From Bacteroidota bacterium (GTDB taxonomy: Bacteria; Bacteroidota; Bacteroidia; Sphingobacteriales; Sphingobacteriaceae): DNA of 34,251 nt. This document shows, one piece after another, positions 1 through 6,347 of this stretch. The stretch's first letter is position 1, and every line of letters starts with the position of its first letter. The notes under the pieces are model-generated. The model searched no databases and was not told where the DNA came from. It saw nothing but the letters and a program-made list of their open reading frames with translations. The stretch spans positions 1-34,251 of the forward strand of contig JABDHD010000036.1 of assembly GCA_013285685.1 (NCBI GenBank), written 5' to 3'. The position numbers and the translations under genes are program-made.

Positions 1-1852
1 CTTCGCGGGTTTTGCCCGAAAAATCGCGGAAACCACTGCCCCCGCCGCTGTAGCTGCGTTCGCCGCCACCGGCGCGTTCACCGCTGCCATTGCGTTCGGC
101 ACCGTTGCGGTTGCCTGCATAGCCGTTCGGGCGCCTGTCGCCGCTGCCGTTGCGCTCGCCGCTACGGTAACCGCCGTCGCGTTTTGGGTAACCGCCGCCA
201 CTGCCGCCTGCGCGGCTTTCGCCTTCGCCGGCCGGCTCAATGCGTACCGGGCGGCCTTTAAAGTCAATGCCTTTAAAGCCGTTGGTCACCTTGTCCACAT
301 CGTCGTGCATTACCTCAAAAAAGCTGTAAACGCCTTTCACGTCAATCTTGCCGATGTTGCGGCCGCTGATCTTGCTGTTATTGCAGATAAAGCCCAGCAG
401 CTCGCCGCGGGTAAAATCATCTACCGAACCCAGGTTGATAAACAACCGGGTATACTCCGATTTACCGCCGCGGAAAGATGACGACCTTTCGCCGCTGCGT
501 TCCGTGGCGCGGCCTTCCTCAAAATGAGCATTCAGGTCGGGCGCGTTCTGGTAATAATCCAATATAAGGTTAAACTCCAGCGAGGCGAAACGTTTAATAA
601 TGTCTTCCTTGCTGATATCCTTAAACTCGTCCAAAATGCGCGGCAGGTACTGTTCCATCTGCTCCTCGTTCACCTCAACATTATGTACTTTATGCACCAG
701 GGCAAACAGCTGTTTCTCCACAACGTCAAAGCCGCCGGGGATCTCCATTTTAACAAACCTTTTACCCAGCGTTTTTTCTATCTGGCGTATTTTGCCAAGC
801 TCCTTGCCATTGATGATGGAGATGGAAACACCGGTTTTACCCGCACGTGCGGTACGCCCGCTGCGGTGGGTGTAATTTTCAATCTCATCAGGCAATGAGT
901 AGTTGATTACGTGCGTAACATCGTTAACGTCAATACCGCGTGCTGCCACGTCGGTAGCAATTAAAAGCTGCAGGTTACGCTCGCGGTAACGTTTCATCAC
1001 CTTGTCGCGCTGCTGCTGGCTAAGGTCGCCGTGCAGCGAGTCGGCATTGTAGCCATCTTTAATCAGCGCCTCGGTAATTTCCTGCGTTTCTATTTTGGTA
1101 CGGCAAAAAACGATACCAAAAATGTCCGGGTTAAAATCAACGATGCGCTTAAACGCCGCATACTTGTCGCGCGCCCGAACGATGTAATACTCGTGCTCGA
1201 TATTCTCATTGCCGGTATTCTTTGTGCCCATGGTCAGTTCAAAGGGATCGGTCATATATTTTTTCGCGATCCTGCGAACCTCTGAAGGCATAGTGGCCGA
1301 AAAAAGCCAGGTTTTTTTGTCTGTAGGCGTAGTGGATAAGATACTGTCAATGTCTTCCTGGAAACCCATGTTCAACATTTCATCAGCTTCATCCAGTACT
1401 ACAAACTTAACCTGCGAAAAATCGATCGCTTTACGATTGAGAATATCCAGCATACGGCCGGGGGTTGCGACAACGATCTGTACGCCGCGTTTTATCTGGC
1501 GCAGTTGGTCCACAATGCTGGCGCCGCCATAAACGGCTACCAGGTTAACGTTCGCCATGTTTTTGGCGTAGTTAGTAATATCCCTCGTAATTTGTATACA
1601 AAGTTCACGCGTGGGGCACAGAATAAGTGCCTGTGGGTGGTTCTTTTCGAAATCCAGCAGTTCCAATAATGGTAAGCCAAAAGCAGCAGTTTTACCGGTC
1701 CCGGTTTGGGCTAATCCGACAAAATCGTTGCTGCCTGTAAGCAATACCGGGATTGACTGTTCCTGGATTGGAGTAGGGGTTTCAAACCCTAACTCAGTGA
1801 TGGCATTAACAATATCATGACGGATCCCCAGTTGAATAAATGGGTTGTTCAT
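1..1852 (-). CDS. DEAD-box ATP-dependent RNA helicase with DbpA-type RNA-binding domain and Gly/Arg-rich tail (3' end cut by window)
   Basis: ATP-dependent RNA remodelling enzyme of the DeaD/CsdA type, expected in the cytoplasm in ribosome assembly or mRNA turnover. Reading from ATG at 1852 the protein has the Q motif (about residues 24-31), Walker A AQTGTGKT (48-55), PTREL (80-84), DEAD (154-157) and SAT (185-187), then the second RecA lobe with HRSGRTARAG. A DbpA-like RNA-binding domain follows (FINLGSVDDFTRGELL through GRPVRIEP). The visible end is a low-complexity tail rich in Gly, Arg, Ser and Asn, in-frame to base 1, so the stop lies outside the window. The gene stands alone behind a consensus promoter at 1894-1924, giving a short leader. 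Family assignment is firm; choosing between DeaD, CsdA and RhlE-like names is not possible from sequence alone. Confidence 0.95.
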   Translation of the reverse strand, partial: MNNPFIQLGIRHDIVNAITELGFETPTPIQEQSIPVLLTGSNDFVGLAQTGTGKTAAFGLPLLELLDFEKNHPQALILCPTRELCIQITRDITNYAKNMANVNLVAVYGGASIVDQLRQIKRGVQIVVATPGRMLDILNRKAIDFSQVKFVVLDEADEMLNMGFQEDIDSILSTTPTDKKTWLFSATMPSEVRRIAKKYMTDPFELTMGTKNTGNENIEHEYYIVRARDKYAAFKRIVDFNPDIFGIVFCRTKIETQEITEALIKDGYNADSLHGDLSQQQRDKVMKRYRERNLQLLIATDVAARGIDVNDVTHVINYSLPDEIENYTHRSGRTARAGKTGVSISIINGKELGKIRQIEKTLGKRFVKMEIPGGFDVVEKQLFALVHKVHNVEVNEEQMEQYLPRILDEFKDISKEDIIKRFASLEFNLILDYYQNAPDLNAHFEEGRATERSGERSSSFRGGKSEYTRLFINLGSVDDFTRGELLGFICNNSKISGRNIGKIDVKGVYSFFEVMHDDVDKVTNGFKGIDFKGRPVRIEPAGEGESRAGGSGGGYPKRDGGYRSGERNGSGDRRPNGYAGNRNGAERNGSGERAGGGERSYSGGGSGFRDFSGKTRE

Positions 1853-1893
1853 GAAATAAAATAACATATCTGGCAACATCGCCAAATCGGGCG

Positions 1894-1924
1894 CAAAGGT
1901 ACGGTTAATTTATGGCAATTCAAA
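1894..1924 (-). promoter_or_regulatory. Bacteroidota-type promoter for the helicase gene
   Basis: On the minus strand TTTG (1924-1921) is followed after exactly 19 nt by TACCTTTG (1901-1894). This fits the Bacteroidota -33/-7 consensus TTTG / TAnnTTTG. Transcription would start about 35 nt before the helicase ATG at 1852. Confidence 0.75.
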
Positions 1925-1997
1925 TAGGGGCAGAAGAAACGGTTTTTATGACATTTAAAACACCGTTTGGAGCGATTTGAAGAGGTTTTTCTTCGTA

Positions 1998-2019
1998 GAG
2001 ACGCGATACTTCGCGTCTC
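1998..2019. repeat. Hairpin repeat GAGACGCGA-TACT-TCGCGTCTC
   Basis: Perfect 9-bp inverted repeat with a 4-nt loop in the 457-bp gap between the helicase and the first toxin-antitoxin pair. The GTAGAGACGC word resembles short interspersed repeats I recall from Bacteroidota genomes. No gene is visible here. Confidence 0.7.
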
Positions 2020-2090
2020 CCACTTGCCGATCCGAACACGATCGGCGAATTTTATGGATGAACAGGATTATAATTTTTTACTGCCTGTAC

Positions 2091-2110
2091 GGGCTGAAAA
2101 TTTTCAGCCC
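2091..2110. repeat. Perfect 20-bp palindrome GGGCTGAAAATTTTCAGCCC
   Basis: A loop-free perfect palindrome in non-coding sequence, 71 bp after the GAGACGCGA hairpin and directly upstream of the GGGCGTT...AACGC element. It is one of several unrelated palindromes packed into 1998-2250. Confidence 0.75.
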
Positions 2111-2121
2111 CTGCTGAATTT

Positions 2122-2205
2122 GGGCGTTGCCTTCGGCCGTGCTGTCCGCTCATACGCCTGCAGGCCTTATGCGCATTGGCCGGTATCCGCTTCCATCACT
2201 AACGC
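2122..2205. repeat. GGGCGTT...AACGC interspersed element
   Basis: An 84-bp unit that opens with GGGCGTTGCCTTCGGC, contains GCTGTCCGCTC and TATCCGCTTCCATCACTAAC, and ends AACGC. This framework (GGGCGTT, CTGTCCGCT, variable centre, CCGCTTCCATC, TAACGC) matches a repeat recalled from many Bacteroidota genomes, where the centre varies in sequence. The central part contains GCCTGCAGGC. The assignment rests on memory and was not tested by search. Confidence 0.5.
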
Positions 2206-2210
2206 ATTTG

Positions 2211-2250
2211 TCTGAACCGTGATTTATAGGATTAAAGGATTACCATGATT
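2211..2250. repeat. Degenerate GGATTA-word repeat
   Basis: GATTTATAGGATTAAAGGATTACCATGATT is made of four imperfect copies of an 8-9 nt GGATTnA word. A related fragment (GGATGAACAGGATTATAA) lies at about 2056-2073, so the 2091-2205 elements sit between two GGATTA-type tracts in the same orientation. It ends 60 bp before the first antitoxin gene. Confidence 0.5.
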
Positions 2251-2279
2251 GTTTCTAACTATCGAATCAATAATATTTG

Positions 2280-2287
2280 TAAATTTG
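2280..2287 (+). promoter_or_regulatory. Probable -7 box TAAATTTG of the first toxin-antitoxin operon
   Basis: TAAATTTG fits TAnnTTTG and ends 22 nt before the antitoxin ATG at 2310. No TTG at the right -33 distance is visible, so the promoter may be weak or activator-dependent. The same octamer precedes the second toxin-antitoxin pair at 3840-3847. Confidence 0.5.
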
Positions 2288-2309
2288 AAATAATCCAAAA
2301 ATTGAAACT

Positions 2310-2561
2310 ATGGAAGACGCAATTATAAAAACCGAACTCCATGAAAGGATAGAACACGCTGAAGGTGACCAACTTAGAGAAATATACGATTTACTGACAA
2401 ATTACTTCAGCAGCCAGGCAACGCTTAGTGAATGGGATGCCATCTCACCAGTTCGAAAAGAACGGCTTGAACAAAGTATTAGGCAGGCCGAAGAAGGACT
2501 TTTTAGGCCTGCCAGGGATATTATTCGCGAGACCCGGGAAAAGTACGGCTTAAATGGCTAA
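2310..2561 (+). CDS. Antitoxin-like small protein, partner of a ParE-family toxin
   Basis: An 83-residue acidic, largely helical protein. Its C-terminal half (LEQSIRQAEEGLFRPARDIIRETREKYG) has the pattern of small ParE antitoxins of the addiction-module type: a helix, a glycine turn and a helix that wraps the toxin. By family knowledge it should neutralise the toxin encoded next and may repress the shared promoter, but no obvious DNA-binding fold can be recognised. Its last 8 bp overlap the toxin start, which implies translational coupling. The pair at 3865-4382 has the same order, size and overlap, and its antitoxin shares the motif (EIEEGLAEADRGEGISHQEFIAKY). Function is inferred from neighbour and size. 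Confidence 0.75.
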   Translation: MEDAIIKTELHERIEHAEGDQLREIYDLLTNYFSSQATLSEWDAISPVRKERLEQSIRQAEEGLFRPARDIIRETREKYGLNG

Positions 2562-2856
2562 AAGAGTCGCCCTCACCGTTCTCGCTGAAGAAGACTATAC
2601 GAAAGTTGTAAGTTACCTGGCTTCTCATTGGGGAGATACCGTATTAGATAAATTTATCACACGTTATGAGAAAATAATCTCAATCCTCGAAGAGGATGCC
2701 ATCAGATACCCATTTGTTGATGGCTCGGCAACTGTGCGAAAATGTGTGCTAACTGAACACAACATCATTTATTTTATTGATACCGATGAAATGGTAAAAA
2801 TTATAACTGTTTTCGACACCCGGCAGGATCCAGACAAACTATTTAAAATTTTCTAA
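2554..2856 (+). CDS. RelE/ParE-family toxin
   Basis: A 100-residue protein with the ParE/RelE layout: an N-terminal strand (KRVALTVLAEED), two amphipathic helices, and the C-terminal beta sheet with R-KCVLTEHNIIYFID, VKIITVFDTRQDPDKLF. The ending V-DTRQ-P-KL is characteristic of ParE toxins. ParE members poison gyrase, whereas RelE members cut mRNA on the ribosome; the sequence leans to ParE but does not prove the target. It begins inside the last codons of the antitoxin gene. The alpha/beta hydrolase starts only 11 bp after its stop and could be on the same transcript. Confidence 0.85.
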   Translation: MAKRVALTVLAEEDYTKVVSYLASHWGDTVLDKFITRYEKIISILEEDAIRYPFVDGSATVRKCVLTEHNIIYFIDTDEMVKIITVFDTRQDPDKLFKIF

Positions 2857-2867
2857 ATCCATTCAAA

Positions 2868-3731
2868 ATGAAACGCATCCCTACCCTCATCATCTTACTC
2901 TCCGCAATCACCCAATTTGTCTTTGCACAAGGCCATCCCTTCGATACCACCCTATACGGCCGCAACCCCGCCGTAGGTAAATACGCCGATATCCGCGGCT
3001 TTAAAATGTACTACGAAACCTATGGCAAAGGCGAGCCACTGCTCATCATCCATGGCAATGGCGGTTCCATCAATAACTTTGTGTACCAGATACCCTACTT
3101 CGCCAAAAACTACCAGGTGATCATCGCCGACAGCCGCGCGCAAGGCAAATCCATTGACGACAAAGATTCCCTCAGCTACGAAATGATGACCGACGACCTG
3201 AACGCCCTGCTGGATAAGCTCAACTTAAAAGCGTGCTACGTCATCGGCTGGAGCGATGGCGGCATCAACGGCCTGCTGCTAGCCATCCGCCACCCGGATA
3301 AAGTAAAAAAGCTGGCGGTTACCGGCGCCAACCTCACGCCTGATACCACCGCGGTAGACCCCTGGGTGTATAACTGGGCGATGGGCGCCAACAAAGCTAT
3401 CCAGGACTCCTTAAAAAAAGTAAAAAATCCCTCGCCCGAGCTAAAAACGCAGGCGAAGCTGTATCATTTGCTATCTTATGAACCGCACATCACCATCGCG
3501 CAGCTGCACACCATCACCTGCCCTACCCTGGTCATTGGCGGCGACCATGACGTATTGAAACCTGAGCACACCATGCTCATCGCCCATAACATACCGAACA
3601 GTTATTTGTGGATCATCCCCAACTCCGGCCATTCAACACCCGTCTTCAAAAAGGATCAGTTTAACCAGGTAGTAAGCGACTTTTTTGCGCAGCCATTCAG
3701 GAAAATTGAAAAATTTGGAAGATTTGATTGA
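2868..3731 (+). CDS. Secreted alpha/beta-fold hydrolase
   Basis: A 287-residue protein with a signal peptide (MKRIPTLIILLSAITQFVFA, cleavage near residue 20), so periplasmic or exported. It has the alpha/beta hydrolase signature: oxyanion segment HGNGG (62-66), nucleophile elbow GWSDG with Ser129, an acidic residue in GGDHD (Asp226 or Asp228) and His255 in NSGHS. The substrate cannot be read from sequence; the family includes esterases, lipases, haloperoxidase-like enzymes and quorum-quenching enzymes. It follows the ParE toxin by 11 bp and is followed by a 133-bp gap and a second toxin-antitoxin pair. That makes it cargo-like between two addiction modules. No promoter of its own is obvious. 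Confidence 0.9.
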   Translation: MKRIPTLIILLSAITQFVFAQGHPFDTTLYGRNPAVGKYADIRGFKMYYETYGKGEPLLIIHGNGGSINNFVYQIPYFAKNYQVIIADSRAQGKSIDDKDSLSYEMMTDDLNALLDKLNLKACYVIGWSDGGINGLLLAIRHPDKVKKLAVTGANLTPDTTAVDPWVYNWAMGANKAIQDSLKKVKNPSPELKTQAKLYHLLSYEPHITIAQLHTITCPTLVIGGDHDVLKPEHTMLIAHNIPNSYLWIIPNSGHSTPVFKKDQFNQVVSDFFAQPFRKIEKFGRFD

Positions 3732-3762
3732 TGGTAGTTGATTAGATGAGTGGTTGATTAGG

Positions 3763-3828
3763 TTGAATAAGTTTTAGTTTTAAAGTTTGTAGTAGGTTGT
3801 AATAAGTTAACGTTACCAACTTATTCAA
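3763..3828. repeat. Inverted TTGAATAAG / CTTATTCAA repeat upstream of second toxin-antitoxin pair
   Basis: TTGAATAAG at 3763-3771 pairs with CTTATTCAA at 3820-3828. A nested pair AATAAGTT (3801-3808) and AACTTATT (3818-3825) surrounds TAACGTTACC. The run of GTTGATTAGGTTGAATAAG words is typical of the short-word repeats in this window. The nested pair lies just upstream of the -7 box, so it could instead be an operator for autoregulation; the sequence does not decide. Confidence 0.45.
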
Positions 3829-3839
3829 TATTTATTCCT

Positions 3840-3847
3840 TAAATTTG
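3840..3847 (+). promoter_or_regulatory. Probable -7 box TAAATTTG of the second toxin-antitoxin operon
   Basis: TAAATTTG, identical to the box before the first pair, ends 17 nt before the ATG at 3865. No clear TTG is seen 17-23 nt upstream. The match between the two modules supports common ancestry of the operons. Confidence 0.5.
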
Positions 3848-3864
3848 ATTAAGACATTAACGAT

Positions 3865-4098
3865 ATGGACATCCAGGCAGAAAAACTCGATCTGATAAAG
3901 TGGTTAACAGACATAGAAGAGCCGGCGGTTTTGCAAAAATTAATTGCATTGAAGAACGATCAGCAAACGGACTGGTGGGATTTGATTGATGATGAAGAGC
4001 GAGCTGAAATAGAAGAAGGCCTTGCAGAAGCAGATCGTGGTGAGGGTATATCTCACCAGGAGTTTATAGCTAAATACGACAAATGGCGTTCAAAATAA
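3865..4098 (+). CDS. Antitoxin-like small protein of the second ParE module
   Basis: A 77-residue strongly acidic protein. The C-terminal segment (ERAEIEEGLAEADRGEGISHQEFIAKYDKW) has the helix-glycine-helix pattern of ParE antitoxins and resembles the 2310-2561 protein, with the same placement of Glu/Gln-Ala, Gly and the final basic helix. It overlaps the toxin gene by 16 bp. N-terminal half (EKLDLIKWLTDIEEPAVLQKLIALK) looks like a short helical pair used for dimerisation in this family. Function is inferred from context. Confidence 0.75.
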   Translation: MDIQAEKLDLIKWLTDIEEPAVLQKLIALKNDQQTDWWDLIDDEERAEIEEGLAEADRGEGISHQEFIAKYDKWRSK

Positions 4099-4382
4099 TC
4101 TTGTTGCCGCGCGCAATCAGAGGATTTGACAAGATAATCGCTTACATCGCGGAAAACTGGACCGACCGGGAGGTTACCAATTTCATTGATGAAACTGATA
4201 GATTTCTCGAGGTTTTGTCAACCCATCCTGATATTCTTAAACCATCAGCCAAAAATAAAAACTTACACCGCGGACCATTAAACCCGTTAACAATCGTCAC
4301 TTATAGAGTGAAGCTATTAAAAAAGGAGATTGAAATAGTGAATATACGCGGCGCGAGACAAAAGCCTTTGAAATGGCAATAA
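4083..4382 (+). CDS. RelE/ParE-family toxin of the second module
   Basis: A 99-residue protein of ParE type: N-terminal strand AFKIILLPRA, helices around RGFDKIIAYIAENWTDREVTNFIDETDRFLEVL, then the sheet with IVTYRVKLLKKEIEIVNIRGARQKP. The ending V-I-GARQ-P corresponds to V-DTRQ-P in the 2554-2856 toxin. Starts 16 bp before the end of its antitoxin gene. It converges on the DUF4293 gene, with 78 bp between stops. Divergence between the two toxins is large, so cross-neutralisation by the other antitoxin is not expected but cannot be excluded. Confidence 0.82.
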   Translation: MAFKIILLPRAIRGFDKIIAYIAENWTDREVTNFIDETDRFLEVLSTHPDILKPSAKNKNLHRGPLNPLTIVTYRVKLLKKEIEIVNIRGARQKPLKWQ

Positions 4383-4410
4383 GCCAAATTGCTTTGTCTC
4401 TTATTATAAC

Positions 4411-4448
4411 GTCAAAAAAAAACCGAAATCGATCCCGCACGTGCGGGA
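4411..4448 (-). terminator. Palindrome TCCCGCACGTGCGGGA followed by a T run (possible DUF4293 terminator)
   Basis: A perfect 16-bp palindrome at 4433-4448 lies 12 bp past the DUF4293 stop. On the minus strand it is followed after about 10 nt by nine T residues (4422-4414). The gap between stem and T run is longer than in a classical intrinsic terminator. Two other TCCCG...CGGGA palindromes occur at 24417-24434 and 29750-29765, also downstream of minus-strand genes. Confidence 0.4.
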
Positions 4449-4460
4449 CGAAATCCAAAA

Positions 4461-4928
4461 TCAACGAAGCCTGTCCGCCGATTTCACGAGTTTTTCGTCA
4501 CGATTAATGCTCTTTACGGCCAATACCAGCAGCAGTATGCTGATTGACGAAAGCAGTGCGCCGATACCGAAGTTTGCCAGTGCGAGCTGCGCGCCGTTGG
4601 TAACACCTTCCACACTTTTCTCTGTCCAAAAAGAAAGGCCGATGATTACCAGCATAGTGCTGTAACAAAGCGCCACCTGCTGTTTGCGGTTTTTATACAG
4701 GAAAATAATGATCAGGGGGATGATGCCGATAACCGCTGTCATAATGGTAAGCGCGGTAAAAAATTGGGTATGCGTAAGCTGCCCGTTGGCATCCTGGAAA
4801 ACGCCGTTAACCATTATCGTTAAAGGTTTACCGTCAACATAAACATTATGTACGAGCGGGAAAATAAACAGGGCATAAAGCGAAAGCGATGCCAGTAACA
4901 GCCAGATGCTTTGTATTCGTTGCAGCAT
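4461..4928 (-). CDS. DUF4293-family integral membrane protein
   Basis: A 155-residue protein with about four membrane segments (roughly residues 7-27, 57-80, 87-107 and 118-141). The start MLQRIQSIWLLLASL is characteristic of the Bacteroidota DUF4293 family, whose function is unknown to me. It ends in a basic, soluble tail (KSINRDEKLVKSADRLR). It is monocistronic: convergent with the ParE toxin on one side and divergent from the DUF892 gene on the other. A TATCTTTG -7 box lies 19 nt upstream of its ATG (4955-4948 on the minus strand). Confidence 0.85.
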   Translation of the reverse strand: MLQRIQSIWLLLASLSLYALFIFPLVHNVYVDGKPLTIMVNGVFQDANGQLTHTQFFTALTIMTAVIGIIPLIIIFLYKNRKQQVALCYSTMLVIIGLSFWTEKSVEGVTNGAQLALANFGIGALLSSISILLLVLAVKSINRDEKLVKSADRLR

Positions 4929-4947
4929 TTTATTTAATTATTGAAAA

Positions 4948-4955
4948 CAAAGATA
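4948..4955 (-). promoter_or_regulatory. -7 box TATCTTTG of the DUF4293 gene
   Basis: Minus-strand TATCTTTG fits TAnnTTTG and lies 19 nt before the ATG at 4928. No well-placed TTG was seen for the -33 element. Confidence 0.5.
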
Positions 4956-5056
4956 AAATAGTTTTGTCTATAGTTGGTGATTGTTTAAACCGTTACAATA
5001 AATCGGGTTGAAAGAAACCCTTTGGATATTTACTACCTAACTAAATATACATAGCC

Positions 5057-5572
5057 ATGATCGACACACTTGCCTCATTACAGCCAAAGGACGTTCAACT
5101 TGACGACGAACTGCTCAAAAAAACCTTTTTGGAGCACTTGAATTACATTTATTTCGGCAAGCAGCAACTGATCAGCTTTTTTGCAGAAGTTGAACAGATA
5201 GCCACCTTAAACGTTTTAAAGCAGGCTATCAGCGAATGTTCCGAAGATGCAAATAACCAATTGCAACAGCTGGAGGAAATTTACGCTGCAATTAAAGAAA
5301 CCGCATCGAAAACCAACACCCTCAGCATCAAGGCAACCATGCTGGAAGGTTACCTTGCAGCCATTCGCAAGGGCCGGAACAGGCTCGAGCGGGATGTCTT
5401 CATCCTTTTTTACTTGCAGCAAATTGAGGGGATTGAAATCACCTATTACAAAGTTTTAAAAAACCTGGCCAAAGCCATAGGCTACAGCAATTCCTTCCTC
5501 GATCAGCCGTTTGACCTTGCTGTTGAAAACCGCATCTTATTCGAGGCGATTTACAAGGAGTATATTAATTGA
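5057..5572 (+). CDS. DUF892 (YciE/YciF-like) ferritin-like protein
   Basis: A 171-residue all-helical protein resembling the DUF892/YciF group of ferritin-like four-helix bundles, which is linked to stress responses in enterobacteria. Helices with the family pattern are visible: DDELLKKTFLEHLNYIYFGKQQLISFF (18-44), then NVLKQAISECSEDANNQLQQLEEIYAAI, a central helix with KATMLEGYLAAI, and FILFYLQQIEGIEITYYKVLKNLAKA. Candidate metal ligands are the Glu and Gln residues in these helices (for example QQLEEIY, QQIEGIE), but a canonical EXXH pair is not obvious. It is a single gene, with an inverted repeat directly after its stop. Confidence 0.75.
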   Translation: MIDTLASLQPKDVQLDDELLKKTFLEHLNYIYFGKQQLISFFAEVEQIATLNVLKQAISECSEDANNQLQQLEEIYAAIKETASKTNTLSIKATMLEGYLAAIRKGRNRLERDVFILFYLQQIEGIEITYYKVLKNLAKAIGYSNSFLDQPFDLAVENRILFEAIYKEYIN

Positions 5573-5578
5573 GCCTTT

Positions 5579-5660
5579 GTTGGAATGTTGTAAAGTTGCA
5601 AGGTTGTATAAACGCTTTTTCAGATAACATTACAACTTTTCAACCTTACAACATTGCAAC
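5579..5660. repeat. 30-bp inverted repeat built from GTTG words
   Basis: Arm 5579-5608 pairs with 5631-5660; 26 of 30 positions match. The arm is itself a loose tandem of an 8-nt GTTGnAAn word. The spacer is 22 nt. It starts 7 bp after the DUF892 stop and ends 6 bp before the -7 box of the next gene, so it could act as a transcript-end hairpin without a U tract. Confidence 0.75.
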
Positions 5661-5666
5661 AATCGT

Positions 5667-5674
5667 TACCTTTG
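5667..5674 (+). promoter_or_regulatory. -7 box TACCTTTG placed 4 nt before a GTG start
   Basis: TACCTTTG fits TAnnTTTG. Transcription would start at or within a few bases of the GTG at 5679, giving a leaderless or nearly leaderless mRNA. The box, the 4-nt gap and the first codons are matched at truA (6336-6343 with GTG at 6348). Confidence 0.55.
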
Positions 5675-5678
5675 CGGC

Positions 5679-6308
5679 GTGAATTGCAAACGACGCTACT
5701 TTATGTTATTTCTATTTGTTTTGATACAGATAGGCTGCACTGATAGACCATCCCGTGTTGAAACAAAAAAATTAATTCATCCCAACCCAACAAGCGTTGT
5801 TTTTAATGTATCGCTCAATAAACTGCGTGACACGGTGATTAAACTATTTGGTACTTCATCACAAATAAATGACCCTGTTTTGGCATCCGTTTTTATTGAT
5901 AGAATATTAAAAGATAGTAGCTTTCCGGTTAATTTTTCTTGCGAAACCGCCGACGGCCCCGTTTTTGGTAAGGACTATTTCAAAAGAGCCGGGAGCTCCG
6001 GTGATTTGTTTTTATTCTCTATGGGAAGTTATTGGAACTCTCCATTGTACTTTCATAACAATAAGGCTTTTTTATTCTCTTGTTCATTTGCGTTCCGGTT
6101 TAAAGCTATTTCAGATAAACAAACCCTTCTTGAAGTCATTGATGTCGATCCGGAAATTTCTAACGGAACGAAATGTTGTGGGCCGGAAGGCAACTACGCA
6201 ATTACACAAAAGGTAAGGCCGACGACTATTGAAGAATATACACTGATTCTTTATTTAGCCGAAAAATTACACGTTACCCGTCTGAAGCCGATACAGCTTC
6301 CGATATAA
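5679..6308 (+). CDS. Orphan lipoprotein of unknown function; 5' end copied from truA
   Basis: A 209-residue protein I do not recognise. With the GTG start it opens with basic residues (MNCKRRYF), a hydrophobic core and a plausible lipoprotein cysteine at residue 20 (IQIGC; Gln at -3 is unusual). The ATG at 5703 would remove the whole basic n-region, so GTG is preferred. The remainder has mixed alpha/beta character with scattered Cys (NFSCET, FSCSF, TKCCGPEG). By eye it is more AT-rich than its neighbours. Its first 26 bases, and the -7 box before them, match the corresponding truA region (33 of 39 positions). This suggests a duplication or insertion that captured truA's start. It sits 39 bp upstream of truA, and readthrough into truA is possible. 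Confidence 0.65.
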   Translation: MNCKRRYFMLFLFVLIQIGCTDRPSRVETKKLIHPNPTSVVFNVSLNKLRDTVIKLFGTSSQINDPVLASVFIDRILKDSSFPVNFSCETADGPVFGKDYFKRAGSSGDLFLFSMGSYWNSPLYFHNNKAFLFSCSFAFRFKAISDKQTLLEVIDVDPEISNGTKCCGPEGNYAITQKVRPTTIEEYTLILYLAEKLHVTRLKPIQLPI

Positions 6309-6335
6309 CATATTCAGCAATAAGCCAGGGATTAT

Positions 6336-6343
6336 TACCTTTG
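6336..6343 (+). promoter_or_regulatory. -7 box TACCTTTG of truA, 4 nt before GTG
   Basis: TACCTTTG matches TAnnTTTG; the GTG start of truA follows after TTTT. This predicts leaderless or near-leaderless translation of truA. No TTG lies at the expected -33 distance. Confidence 0.5.
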
Positions 6344-6347
6344 TTTT

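Noticed and set aside
1967..2215. Open frame of 82 codons between the helicase and the first toxin-antitoxin pair
   Set aside because: It runs through three separate repeat units (GAGACGCGA hairpin, 20-bp palindrome, GGGCGTT...AACGC unit); the predicted protein has no coherent character and no promoter or start signal fits.
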